This document shows positions 22,444 through 32,965 of a stretch of 64,000 bases of DNA, in pieces. A program made the position numbers and the translations under genes. How positions within the stretch are numbered: the first letter of the stretch is position 1; every line of letters begins with the position of its first letter. The notes beneath the pieces were generated by a model. It did not search any database and was not told the origin of the DNA. It saw nothing but the letters and a program-made list of their open reading frames with translations. This stretch comes from Symbiodinium sp. CCMP2592 (taxonomy: Eukaryota > Sar > Dinophyceae > Suessiales > Symbiodiniaceae): the NCBI GenBank assembly GCA_905221615.1, contig CAJNDT010004879.1:531520-595519 (forward strand), written 5' to 3'.

Positions 22444-25400
22444 CAGGAGTTGGAAGAGCTCATCTTGAAAGACAAGAAGGTCGGCATAAGGGCCAGAGCA
22501 TGATAGAATATGATGGAGCAGCACCTGCTGGAAAACCGTTTGTGGGGGAAGCGCTTGCAGATGGCTTCGTGGCAGTGCAGGCATTCCTGAAAACCAAGTG
22601 CGCCGAATGTGGCGGCAGCTGCGGCCTTGCAAAGAAGTACAGGGAGACCATGTCGGCACGAAGCCAAGCGACACACAGCAGCTGCATCCATGCTCTTGAC
22701 TATTGCTTTGCTGACAGGAACGGGGAAGGCACAGGGGATGAGGAAGGAAAAGTGAGGCAAGAAACTCTTCGGGCAGGAACTCCACAGGTGGCAAACCTTT
22801 ACCAATTGCTTCCCAGCGAGTGTGTTCGAGCTCGAAGGTTCACGAGTTTGAAGGTTCGAAGGATTGAAATCTAGAAGATCGCGAGTTTCAAGGTTCCTGG
22901 AACCATGAAAATCGAGACTTTCGATCTTTCAAGATCTCGAAGTTTGCAATTGTCGAGCCCCAGCGGCTGCTTCGAACTCAATCTCCAAACCTTTGCCGCT
23001 TCCAGTTCGATCGGCACTCAAAGTTTGCATGTCGAAGGCTTGTTGAGGTCGCGAGTTCAAGAGTTTGCGAATGCGAGCGATTGAGAGTTCGACAGCTTGG
23101 AAGCTTGAATTGTTTGAGAGTTCGAATGCTTCGAACTTGAAATGTTCGCCTCAAGAACGTTATATCGCCTGATATACCGCCTGAGAACTTCGAGAGTTCG
23201 AAGGTTTGGAAGCTTGGTTAGATGGTTTCAACCGCATCGAGTTCGAACGTTCGACGGTCTGCCGAACTCCCAAATTGAAAGTTTAAGAGTTCGACAAGCT
23301 GATAAAAGTCGCAATATGGTTATCCGATTGACTCCAATGAAAAACTGAGAGTTCGAAAGGCCCGGCATCGGTTCGCGTATGGAGGTTCTCACGCTCGGCT
23401 CTGCATAATGAAAGTAATTCGTGTACCAAGTCTTTAAAGGGCCTTGCAGACCTTGGAGCTCGCGGACCGTTGTGGGGGTAGGCCTTCGGGCCAGGGTCCT
23501 TTCGAGGGCCCACACCCCTTCGCAAGCAAGCAAGCAAGCAAACCTGCAAGCAAGCAAGCCAGAGACCTGATAATCACTGATAATGCAAACTTACTGCAAC
23601 TCCGGGATTCTTCCCTCCAAAGACAAGTGAGCGAAACATGACTTAGCCGTCGAAATCACATGAAATATGCGACAGTGTGACTTTTCTCTTTTCGACCTGT
23701 CCTCCACCGGAAGTGGTGGTGAAGCCTTCCAATTGAAACTGACCTGCTATGCGGGCTCGTCCTTGCGAAGGAGGAGGCGAATCAAACATAATTCCATGTA
23801 ATCCCCATACTCAATACATCGACCGTGAAGGCTAGATGATACATATGATACTCAGGCCGCACACAAGAGTAGCTCTCAAAAATCTTCCGAGCTTTCGAGT
23901 GTCGATTCTTGCAATAAGTTTTAGAACTCTCAGATGTTCCAAATTTCGACGTTTTACTCCCTTCAAGACTTCAAGCTTTTTTTCTGTCACTCTCGGGCTA
24001 CAAATTCTGAAATTCAGTTTCCCCGGAGGTGCCGTGCGGTATCGCGCGGCCTTCCGTCGCCTCATGTAGCCGCATCCTTTGCCTCACGCCCGTCAATGCC
24101 CGTCACGCGGCTCGCATCGCCGCTGTTTCTACTCGTAACTTTCCAACTGAGATCCTGTTTTCAATCTCCAGACGTTGATATCCGTAGAACTGCAAATGTT
24201 GGTGTTACTTGTCGAGCTTTCAATCTCTCCAAAATCTCGTGCCCCGTGTGAAATGTTCAATAATTGAAAGATTCGAGCTCAAAACCCTGCATCAGCTATT
24301 TGGCAAAATGCGTTCCACGGGCCCAAGAACCCCAGACGCACTGCTGGGACTGCCACCCTGGGCCTGCCTAAGCTTTTCCTGTGCTGTGTCCCGGAGTCCC
24401 TGCAAGCGTGCTTGCCCACTTCGATGACGGCAGGTCCACTTTTTTGACAAGGGGGGTACGAGCAAGCAGAGGTAGCCACGTTCACGTGCACGATTCTGTG
24501 AGGTTATCATCAAGAGCATGATCGAACCTGGGCTGCACCCGAAATGCAGCTTGTTTCAGTGTGCAGGGTTCTATTTTGTGTTTTTGCATTCTTTCTTCAG
24601 CTTCGGGTTTCGGCATCTTTGCGCCGCTGCTGTACGGCAGAATCGTTCAAGGGCCTCCTTGCTTGCAGTGTGACAGCATCATGCCGGCCTGTTTCCCGCC
24701 ATGAAAAGAGCTTCGGTCAGCGGTTGATTCATGCGCATCTCAGGACACATTTTGGTGTCGCGATTGTGGCCGAGTACTTTGTGACACGCATCGCTATCAG
24801 CACACATGCGAAAAGCTTGATGCATTGAAGGAGAAGAATGCCACTCAGCTCGATGTGCACTTTCTCTCAATGCTCTGCTCTATCGTCATGCTACAACTAC
24901 ATGTTTTGGTTTGCCCTTTCCGACACGTCGGCTCTGAGCCTGCCATGCGCCCATAGCTACCGGTCATCTGCCACAATTGTTTAGCATGGCGTTTGTAAGG
25001 CGAAGATCACCAAAGAGGCGCTTCTTGAGCAGCTGCGAGCAGACGAGGAGCGCATGGAGGCTGCACAGGCAGGACAAGTGCCGCAAAGTTTCCAGACGCT
25101 GCATTCCCATGAACCCCAGCCAAGTCCTTGTGAAATGCCGCGAGCCCATGGGCCAATGAGGGGCCCGTGTCTTTTGCTTAGGCGGCTGCTAGAGCCGAGC
25201 AGCGTCGTGCAGCTGAGCAACTTGAGCAGGCCTGTGCCTTGAGCTTGGGTCGGCCCTTGGCACGACAGGGTACTGCACAACTTTCGGCCTTAAAGCCTGC
25301 AGTTAAGCCAGTAAGTAAGCAACGTCCCCAAAGCCCCCAAGGAAGGGCCCCGTACATGGGGCGGGGTCTGTTGCTTACAGGACCCTTACTAACCTAGAGC

Positions 25401-25740
25401 AGGAAAGATGATATGCAAGCCAGCTACTCGAAGCCAGCATGTAGAAGAGCAATGTAAAGAATCCGACACTGGTCCTGCTGCATGGACCTTCCAAATTCCC
25501 GACCCTGTCCAAGGCATTGAACACATTCCATCTCAAAAGTATGCCTCAAACAAGGCCTCTGCGGCTCCGAGTCACGTGTATCAGGGCCTGACAACCAGAG
25601 CTTCCCGAATAGCAGCAAGACGGTTTGCCACCAAGGGTGGACGAAGCCGATGGTTTCATGAATCTTGAGTGCCAGCAGCGCGGCTTCCACTGCAGGAGAA
25701 GTCGCAGCGGAAGGCGAAGAGAAAGATTCTGGCGACCAAG
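22444..25740 (+). CDS. Charged, helical low-complexity protein encoded by short phase-0 exons
   Basis: I infer exons at 25000-25068 (23 codons), 25182-25229 (16), 25269-25310 (14), 25398-25436 (13), 25572-25622 (17) and 25696-25740 (15). Each is open, has a length divisible by three, follows AG, and ends at GC, GC, GTAAGT, GC, GT and GT respectively. The first two encode Glu/Arg/Ala-rich coiled coil (KEALLEQLRADEERMEAAQ, then RAEQRRAAEQLEQ). The last is basic (EKSQRKAKRKILATK). A matching coiled-coil exon at 22444-22479 (QELEELILKDKK, GT donor) may belong upstream. No family is recognisable, and start and stop were not found. The run of matching phases and the helical pattern argue against chance; single small exons could be wrong. 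Confidence 0.45.
22810..23370 (+). repeat. Cryptically simple TTCGA / GAGTTCGA-rich tract
   Basis: The stretch is crowded with variants of GAGAGTTCGAA, GGTTCGAAGG and AAGCTTG (for example near 22835, 23095, 23110, 23190, 23235 and 23290), without a fixed period. It lies between exon candidates of the helical-protein gene. A second tract at 23860-24280 carries the complementary sense (GAACTCTC, TTTCGAC, CTTTCAATCTC). Confidence 0.5.
23461..23560 (+). repeat. Dispersed repeat family, copy B
   Basis: Best preserved copy: CGCGGACCG, TGGGGGTAGGCC, TTCGGGCCAGGGTCC, TTTCGAGGGCCCACACCCC, then a tail of CAAG units (GCAAGCAAGCAAGC, repeated again after a short break). The tail of short tandem units resembles the 3' end of a non-LTR-mobilised element; this is inference. 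Confidence 0.75.
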
Positions 25741-25834
25741 GTTTCCCATCAGTTGCAGCGAGCAGATGCTTTCTTGTGCCTATGAATCTAGGATTTGCCT
25801 TGACATGCAGTACAGCACACACGTGAGCACAATT

Positions 25835-27190
25835 GAAACTCGGACATCCAAGAGCTTCACTCCGTACGTGATCTCAAGCAGCATGTCAGCTTGTTGGAGC
25901 GCGATGGCACAAGCTGACAGTGCAGGTACTTGGGAAAGGCGTCCCATCCTCATGTCCTATCTTGCATTGGCCCACGCCAGAACCCCTGGTCCAAACGGTC
26001 TTGACCCTACTCACTTGGAAGTGCGGGGCAGAAACCCCAATTGAGGGTCAAACTTAGACTCTTCGAAAGAAGGAAGAGCGGCATGTAACTTGACTTAGTT
26101 CACACGTTGTACAACAAACGGAACAACGAGCTGCCCCACTTATTCGTTAGCAACAGGACCCAGTACTAGGATGACAATGACTGAGACCCCAAGCGAGGCG
26201 GAAAGGCGGTTAAGCAAGGACATGCAAGGACAACAGATCGTCCACATTTTAATGACCCGGAATGACGGACGCGAAGCTGTTCGATTGTGCACGCCCGTGA
26301 CCTCGAGTGTGCCACCGGCAAACTGCTCTGGCTTTCCTCTTTCTCCGGTGCTGACAGCAGTGTCCCTGAACGTCTGGCAAAATCTGTGCATTTCCGTCCT
26401 TTTACATATCTCCTGGTGAAGCCCCGCCTTGTTGGACCTTCGGTTCTGCCCCTGCCGCGCAGACCTCATGCGTGTCGTCCCGGAACCCCGCTGGGTCCAT
26501 GCTCCCCCGGCTGCCGCTTTTCCGGACCTGAAAGTCGTTGGACTTAACCACTCTGCAGCCTTGCTTTGAATGTGAGGGTTCCCAAATGCTTGTGTTGGTG
26601 CCGGTTCGGCGGGCTTTGGAGTTTTCCATCGTTTTAACGACAACCGTCAGCTTCTCTTTGAACACAAGTCTTCTCGGGAGCGGTTCTGTGCTCGCTTCAG
26701 TTGGCTCCCGCCCGATAGCTCCGTTCGATCCTTCCTAGCCGTGTGGAAACTAGCTGCCCGGTGGGCTCTTCTGCACCTTCTGCGCTCCGAGTTGGGGAAG
26801 GGCATCTCCCGTGTCACTGCGTCTTCCGCTCCGACAAAACAGCCTCTGAATCCGCAGCATGGAAAGACGCGACAGTGACGAGGGAATGCGATGCCGCCAT
26901 GCCATGCCCATTCACACTTCAAGCTCGGACACCCGAAAGCTTCCTTGGACGATCTCAAACTCAGGTCGCCGGTGCTTAAGATTCCAACCAATGTGCAGCA
27001 TGTTAGAGTACGACGATGTCACAAGTTGAGAGAGCAGGTACGTGAGAAGCGTCCCATCTTCATATCCTATTTTGCATTCTTCAGTTTCGTTGGCCCATGC
27101 CAGGAACCACGCCCAGGGGGCCACCACGGTTGTGTTGTTGATGCAAGAGGTTTCAGCTCTACCACTTTGGAAGTTCGAATTGCGCACAGA
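25835..27190 (+). repeat. Diverged tandem duplication of about 1.1 kb
   Basis: Two segments share ordered blocks: 25835-26020 and 26917-27185. Shared blocks include CTCGGACAtCC.A.AGCTTC, CACAAG.TG...G.GCAGGTAC, GCGTCCCATC.TCAT.TCCTAT.TTGCATT and GGCCCA.GCCAG.AACC. The 26-27 kb copy keeps one frame open from 26891 to 27274 (GHPKASLDDLKLR and onward). The first copy has a stop and indels in the matching frame. The block just before GTAC looks like the end of an exon in both. I do not recognise the protein. Confidence 0.5.
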
Positions 27191-28530
27191 CAATCACAGA
27201 CACACGCGCGCAAAAGTCCTGCACAGCTGGCTCTTGCTACACAGTTCCTTGTTGCAATTGTCTTTGCAGATTGAGGCGAAGCAGGTGGAAAGTTTCATTC
27301 AACAAAGATCCCGGGATGCCGATGGCTTGCGACCTGCCACGTAGCTTTCCTGATGAAATGCAGAACAGCAGTGTGGAGTGGCACCATGACAGCGTCGTTC
27401 CAGATATGCTGCTTCACTCACCTGAAGACAGGAAACTTCTGAATCGTCACTTGTTGAGCCTCACGGACCGGAAATTTCAGACAGTCAGGCAGCGGTGGTT
27501 TTCTTTTGAAGTGATGGAGATATAGACATAGACATATTTGACAAGACTTACGAAAGCCGACCAACATTAGCTTTGCTAGCTGCATTTTCCCGATTGTTTG
27601 TAACTTCAGGCACAATCAGCTGCTGGAGCTTTATCCACGTGCGCGTCTTGGAAAGCAACATCCATGCTTGCTGCGACAGCTCTCACGGTCCGCATTGCAC
27701 TGCGACATACTGCGACTGTGTTTCGGGACATGTCTGAAATTCATTGTCATTGTGATACAGCCAAGGAGAGGACTAGCGCTCGCTCTTTACAATCAATTCG
27801 AGCACCCCGACAACACGGAGGTTGGAGGCAAAGACTGGGAAGACGTCAAGGAGATCTACAGCCAAGCACGTCACTCCAGCTGCACCTGTTGTTGATTAGA
27901 GTTTATGCTGCACACGCTGCACCCTTGCATGGACTGGTTATCGTATGCACACCAAATCCTCGACCTGTTTTGCATGCCACGGCCTACAGTATTCAGTATT
28001 AAGTGCAACCTTGGTGGCCAAAGCTGCACCTCGTGAGGGAGCGCAGACTCCAGTGTTGATGCCGTCGAATCCGCAGGCAAGTATACAAGAAAAATGTGTG
28101 TATTCAGTCCTCCCCCTTTAGAACTTATAGCGCTAACCCAAACGCCATATTTACAGGAATCAATCCTGATTTCTGCAGGTCCCTGTTTCCACGAACGCAG
28201 TATTCCCTGGTTTGCTTGATTCCGCTAGACATACACTCGATGAGCTAGATTCCCTACGTACCCCACCATGTACTGACCAGGCCTGCGCAATCAAAGAGTC
28301 TAGAGAATGCAGGGAATATTTCTGAACTGAAAATGTCGCGACAGAAAATCTCATCAAAGGTTATATTGACAGATTATCGTGTCGGATGCCGTGCTGGGTG
28401 TACTCGGCAATGATTCTTGATTTTCATGATTTTTCATGCTTTGGATTTGCAAGTCGATATGAACATTTGTGCAAATCGGAGCATGTCAACCTCCTGCAAT
28501 GTTCTCACTCGCAGTTTTCGCTACCAGTAC
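27191..28530. other. No recognisable gene
   Basis: Short frames only. Nothing seen that matches a known family. Confidence 0.5.
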
Positions 28531-28813
28531 TAGCACACGTAGTACTGGTAGCAGTAGTTTTTGTTTTTGCTGCTGTTGTTGCTGCAGTAGTTGCAGTAGT
28601 AGTAGTAGTAGTAGTAGTAGCAGCAGCAGCAGTAGTAGTAGTTGTTGTTGTAGCAGTAGCAGCAGCAGTGGTAGTAGTAGTAGTAGCAGCAGCAGCAGCA
28701 GTAGCAGGAGCAGTACTGCTAGTACTGCTACTGCCCCTGCTCCCGCTCCCGCTCCTACTCCTACAAATATTACTACTGCTACTACTACGACAACTACACT
28801 ACTGCTGCTGCTG

Positions 28814-28847
<34 letters not shown>

Positions 28848-29140
28848 GGCTACTACTACTCCAGTGCTGCTACTTACTGCTGCGATTAATTTTAATTACT
28901 ACTAACACTGATCCTCCTGCTACTGCTACTGCTAATGCTACTACAAAAACTACTACTACTCCTACTCTTACTCCTACTTCTTCAACTCCTCCTCCTACTC
29001 CTACTCCCACTCCTCGTCCTCCTGCTCCTACTGCTACAGCTCCTACTCCTGCTACTCCTACTACTCCTACTACTCCTACTGCTACCCGCCTCCTCCTGCT
29101 CCTACTCCTACCCCTGCCCTTACCCCCTCCTCCTACTGTT
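28531..29140. repeat. Triplet-repeat palindrome, (AGT/AGC)n then (ACT/GCT)n
   Basis: From about 28,550 to 28,715 the + strand is AGT/AGC/GTT triplets. From about 28,725 to 29,140 it is ACT/GCT/CCT triplets, the reverse complement. The turn lies near 28,712-28,735 (GCAGTACTGCTAGTACTGC). Long artificial frames of Ser/Val or Thr/Leu run through it and should not be called genes. Confidence 0.85.
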
Positions 29141-29937
29141 GCTGCTACCGATGGGAGGCCAGGTTTCCCGGTGGAAGCTCTTCATCGGCTTATCGGCTTC
29201 TCCTTGGGGATGGGGGGATGTTGGCCATCTAATTCGTGAGCGATCTGTTCGACAAGCATTGCCCGGCAGAGCATCGCACTCTGAGACGGAAGCAACAAGC
29301 AGGCAGGAACATGTATGATTAATATGATATGACGCAAGGCAATGCAAGACAAGCAAGTTGCAAAGCAGACAAACCGAGAAAGGCCTTCTACCGGGTCGGC
29401 TTATTGGCTTAGCGGCGGCCGCACGACTTCGGACCCGAAAAGCATGCACAAGAGACTGGCACAGTTCCTGTCCCAACAAGGCGAGCTCACAGGCATGATC
29501 ATCATGACGGCCGCTTGTTGGCAAAGATTGACGACAGCCTGATTTGATGATGCCTTCGTTGCACACGTCTCCAGGTTCAGACTGGCTGCATGCCCATCGC
29601 ACGAAACCCGGCAAAACCCACCTTGTTGCAGGAGGATGGACCCCTTGACATGCGCAATGCCTGGGATCCGGTGCCAGCTGATGATCAGTAGAGTTTCCAA
29701 TTTTCGGGTCAGAGACGTCCACGAAGCCAGCCAGCTTGTGCTGCTCGGCTTCCGACTTGCCCTGCGTGGTCGAGCGGCAGAAGCAACCAAAAGAGCTTGT
29801 GGAATCATACGTCTGCGGAGTGCAGCATTAGCTCCATGTCAGATGTCGGAGAACCGTGCTGTATGTACAGTAGAATCTTCCAACAACACGCCTGCTGCGA
29901 CTGCATGTTTGCATGAGCCTCAAGCTTCTGTCCGAGC
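29141..29937. other. Intergenic or intron sequence upstream of the glycosyltransferase-like gene
   Basis: A - strand frame of 200 residues (29120-29722) is open but has no recognisable motif and partly overlaps the triplet repeat. No spliced-leader relic was seen upstream of 29938. Confidence 0.4.
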
Positions 29938-32241
29938 ATGAATCTTTGCAGGGGTTTGCTTGGAGTTCTGCCTCTTCAAGTGGAAGTTCTGGAAGTTGGG
30001 AATCCTCTCGTGTCCTGGGCCTCCAGCGAGGACAGCGAAGGCGAGGATGTTGGCTCTGTCGTGCTCGATCTCGGCATTTGTTTCCAGTTTCCAGGTTCCG
30101 TTCACGCCGTTAGAGCACTTTTCGCTGACGGTGATGATGCTGAGGAAGTGTTGCCAATGTTTGTTATGTTGGAGCATGCGGAGGCACAAGGGGAAGCAGT
30201 TTGGAAAGTGACGGCCACCTCAACCGCAAGTCCTGGTTCACCACGTGGGCGGCCGACACGGCTGAAACTATCTGAACCTTTGTTTGCCAGACCAGGGCAG
30301 TGCTTGGGCTGGTATACGCCAAAGGGTCCAAGGTCATCAAAAGTGAGCCGCATTGGCTTTACGGATGCGGCGTCCTTTGGCCAGCGCTGGATGCGCCCAG
30401 ATGGCAAGGACAAATTGGACCTCTCTGCCATAGCAGAAGCCCCGTACCCACCAAATACACTTCGCGAAGGTTCGCGATTGAGCTTCCACAATCTGTACCG
30501 TAGACGCTATGCCCTGATAGCGGAACAGGACCCTTCACAGAGTAGTTTTCACCATTATGCCTTAAGTCAATTCTTTCGTGGAGCTGGGAAGTCTGGTTCA
30601 CATGTTTCAGATGCGCGGAATTGCTGGTCGGGGACAACGCCTGAGATGTGCTGCGTGCCTGCGGGCACCGGCACTCCGTGGTGCTTCGATGCTCTTTATA
30701 CTTACGAGCTTTGCTGCACGCCCGCGGCTGCAGGAGCGAGTGGTTGGACCCCTACTGAAAACTCCCTGCCACCAAGCACGCTTGCGCAACTACAACCGAA
30801 TTTAGTGGAGCGGGGTGGTCTCTCTCCATCTCCCAGGCCGGGTCTCTCTGTGGATCTCTTCGTGCGCACTTACCATGCAAAGATGCAGGAGCTGATGCAT
30901 TTGTTGCATTCTGTTGCTTTCTTTTGGCCAGCTGACTGGGGAGTAGTCGTTGTTTTGGATGGCGACAGCCTCGAAGATGAGCACGCCTGCACTTTGCTTC
31001 CAACATGGGTCCGATGTATTCTGCAGCCAATGCCTGCATTCTTGGTGAACTTGCAAACATCCTTCAGTCACGTAGATCCCTTCGGCCATGTAGGAGGAGC
31101 CCAACGGCAGCGTGGACTTGTTTGGAAGGAGTGGACAGAGTGTTGGGCTGACAAGTACTCCAGGGCCCAGTTCATCGCAATTTGTGATAGCGACGTCGTT
31201 CTCACAACATTCGGCTTACCACAGCTCATGTTCCAACCAGCAGGACCCGCAAGCAGTCACGTTCGGCCTGTCATCTGGGCACATGCCGACAATGCACAGT
31301 TTCCCAACACTGTAGCTGCACTCGGACTGCCGCTGCAAGCCGAGTTTATGGACGGTTTTCCGTTGGTCATAAAGCGACGTCACTTCCAGTCCCTGCGACG
31401 TCACATTGGCTGGCTATATGGAGAGCCCGAGAAGAATTCATCCGGTCAGGACTTTGACTCGGCCTTCGTCCGGTTCTTGGCCAGAGTTCGAGTACTCTCT
31501 GAAGGTGCTGAGTGCCCTTCCTTCCATTCAATGATGGGTTCTCTGCTTTGGGCTTATCACCGGGCGCAGTATGTGTGGTCTATCCGACATGGACACTTGG
31601 GAGGTGTAGCGCTTGAGCACACCTGCCCTCGTTTGCGGGTGGCCCAGCATGTGGCATATTGGGGCAAGGAGAACTGGGTATCCTATGCAAGGTTGCCGGA
31701 GAAGCACTTAAAGGTTGGGGGGCATCCGGCGGTCTTGTCCGAAGTTGCTTATGCGGCGCGAGCAACGGCACTCATTCTTTCCGGCTTGTGTGCAGCACAG
31801 TGGATGGAGGTCAATACTTCTAAGTTCAGAAGTTTTGCGAACTCCAGACAGAACTTCACATACTTCACCTCTTCAACCGGGCATGGCCGGCTACAAGTCC
31901 CCGATGCAGGCCTGCTCGAGGTTCAGAGGGACCTGTGCTCACACGGCCTTCGCCTGGCAGAAGGGCGAGCGGAGCTTGAGGAAAGGCTCCTGGCACGAAG
32001 CTTTCCTGGTCAACGCTGGACCTCTACAGAAGCCATGCACTGCGGCAGCTTGCAACCAGAGAAGCTACTTTCAGCATACCGTGGCATGATGCGGAGAATT
32101 GTTTTCACTATTCCACAGTCAAGCTGGAGCAAAATGCACACGCATGCATTATGGCAGAAGCCTGCCATGTGCTTACGGCTTCTGGGTTCTTACGTCACCC
32201 CTGTCCTTCTTAGGAAGTTGGGGGACCGTTTCTTCAGCTGA
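29938..32241 (+). CDS. DXD glycosyltransferase-like protein with dinoflagellate CW..CC cluster
   Basis: The open frame gives 767 residues. Residues about 50-135 look like a beta-sandwich ending in PGQCLGWYTP. Residues 229-260 hold a Cys cluster (NCW, EMCC, WCF, YTYELCC) of a kind common in dinoflagellate predicted proteins. Residues about 335-500 resemble a GT-A glycosyltransferase core: VVVLDGDS (337-344), then FIAICDSDVVLTTF with Asp417-Ser-Asp419 as the candidate metal-binding DXD, then an FMDGFPLVIKRRHF stretch. The DXD is known from many nucleotide-sugar transferases; donor and acceptor cannot be told. No signal peptide or membrane span is visible. TTTGCAG ends at 29951, so this is probably a 3' exon starting at 29952 with further exons upstream; the Met at 29938 may not be used. 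The stop is TGA at 32239-32241. Confidence 0.65.
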   Translation: MNLCRGLLGVLPLQVEVLEVGNPLVSWASSEDSEGEDVGSVVLDLGICFQFPGSVHAVRALFADGDDAEEVLPMFVMLEHAEAQGEAVWKVTATSTASPGSPRGRPTRLKLSEPLFARPGQCLGWYTPKGPRSSKVSRIGFTDAASFGQRWMRPDGKDKLDLSAIAEAPYPPNTLREGSRLSFHNLYRRRYALIAEQDPSQSSFHHYALSQFFRGAGKSGSHVSDARNCWSGTTPEMCCVPAGTGTPWCFDALYTYELCCTPAAAGASGWTPTENSLPPSTLAQLQPNLVERGGLSPSPRPGLSVDLFVRTYHAKMQELMHLLHSVAFFWPADWGVVVVLDGDSLEDEHACTLLPTWVRCILQPMPAFLVNLQTSFSHVDPFGHVGGAQRQRGLVWKEWTECWADKYSRAQFIAICDSDVVLTTFGLPQLMFQPAGPASSHVRPVIWAHADNAQFPNTVAALGLPLQAEFMDGFPLVIKRRHFQSLRRHIGWLYGEPEKNSSGQDFDSAFVRFLARVRVLSEGAECPSFHSMMGSLLWAYHRAQYVWSIRHGHLGGVALEHTCPRLRVAQHVAYWGKENWVSYARLPEKHLKVGGHPAVLSEVAYAARATALILSGLCAAQWMEVNTSKFRSFANSRQNFTYFTSSTGHGRLQVPDAGLLEVQRDLCSHGLRLAEGRAELEERLLARSFPGQRWTSTEAMHCGSLQPEKLLSAYRGMMRRIVFTIPQSSWSKMHTHALWQKPAMCLRLLGSYVTPVLLRKLGDRFFS

Positions 32242-32965
32242 TCGAATGTGCGTTGTCATTGAGTTTTAGCGGCATCGTTTCTCATTAAGAGGGGTGTTGA
32301 GCAAAGGCCTAGCATCGTCTGTACATGCGCATCGCCTGGATTGAGTAGTGAGACGTCGGGGAAGTACAGAGACGTAGATGGGAGGGTCGGGCAGCCCTGG
32401 TTTTGGCTCGGCATATGTCTCCGGCAGAGCGATCCGCCGATGTGCACGCACATGTCCGAGGTCGCCCCTTTGACTGTCTGAAGGGCACCGCAGCAGCCGC
32501 AGAACAGACATCAGTGAGAATTCAAGTCAGATGCTGACTCTTCTGACTTGCTCTGCCGCTGAGGCCAGTCGCTGGCCAGCGCAGAAAACCGTCTGGTGCT
32601 GTCAGGCACTAACTTGTTTGACCTTGCTTCGACTTGTTTCGAGCACCCTCCGAGCTTCCCTCTTGAGACTGCGACGACGCCAAAGCATTCGGCCAGCACC
32701 GGTGAGGATAGCAACGCCATTAACGGATCTATTGATTTATCTGACCTTCGAGCTCTTTCCTGCAAAGCTCAGGTCTCCACGAAAACCGTGGATGTCCAAT
32801 GCAGGGAGCTTCTCAGGCACGGACGACAGCTTTTCCGGATTCGCCGACTTCACGTTCAGTAGCCATCATTTGCTATAACAATTCCTTCCATTCCATGAGG
32901 CTCGTACGTTGGCCGGGTCTCATTTGCTGGATCCGTCACATAGAGAAAGATCCACTTCCATGCAG
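32242..32965 (+). other. Intergenic sequence with one candidate Cys/Trp-repeat fragment
   Basis: At about 32,549-32,608 a + frame reads CSAAEASRWPAQKTVWCCQ, then a GC that could be a donor. This resembles a shortened repeat unit running into WCC. No acceptor or phase could be fixed, so it is only a candidate upstream exon of the next gene. Confidence 0.3.

Noticed and set aside
22204-22805. 196- and 121-residue - strand frames
   Set aside because: They overlap exon candidates on the + strand and have no recognisable motif.
28386-29318. Long Ser/Val/Thr/Leu frames over triplet repeats (also at 41098-41427 and 42020-42697)
   Set aside because: They are translations of AGT/ACT microsatellites and change length with the repeat.
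32395-32420. TTTTGGCTC near the dinoflagellate spliced-leader 3' end
   Set aside because: Only nine matching bases, no CCGTAGCCA upstream part, and it lies downstream of a gene. A similar TGGCTCAAG at 43587 is equally weak. No relic spliced leader is claimed anywhere.
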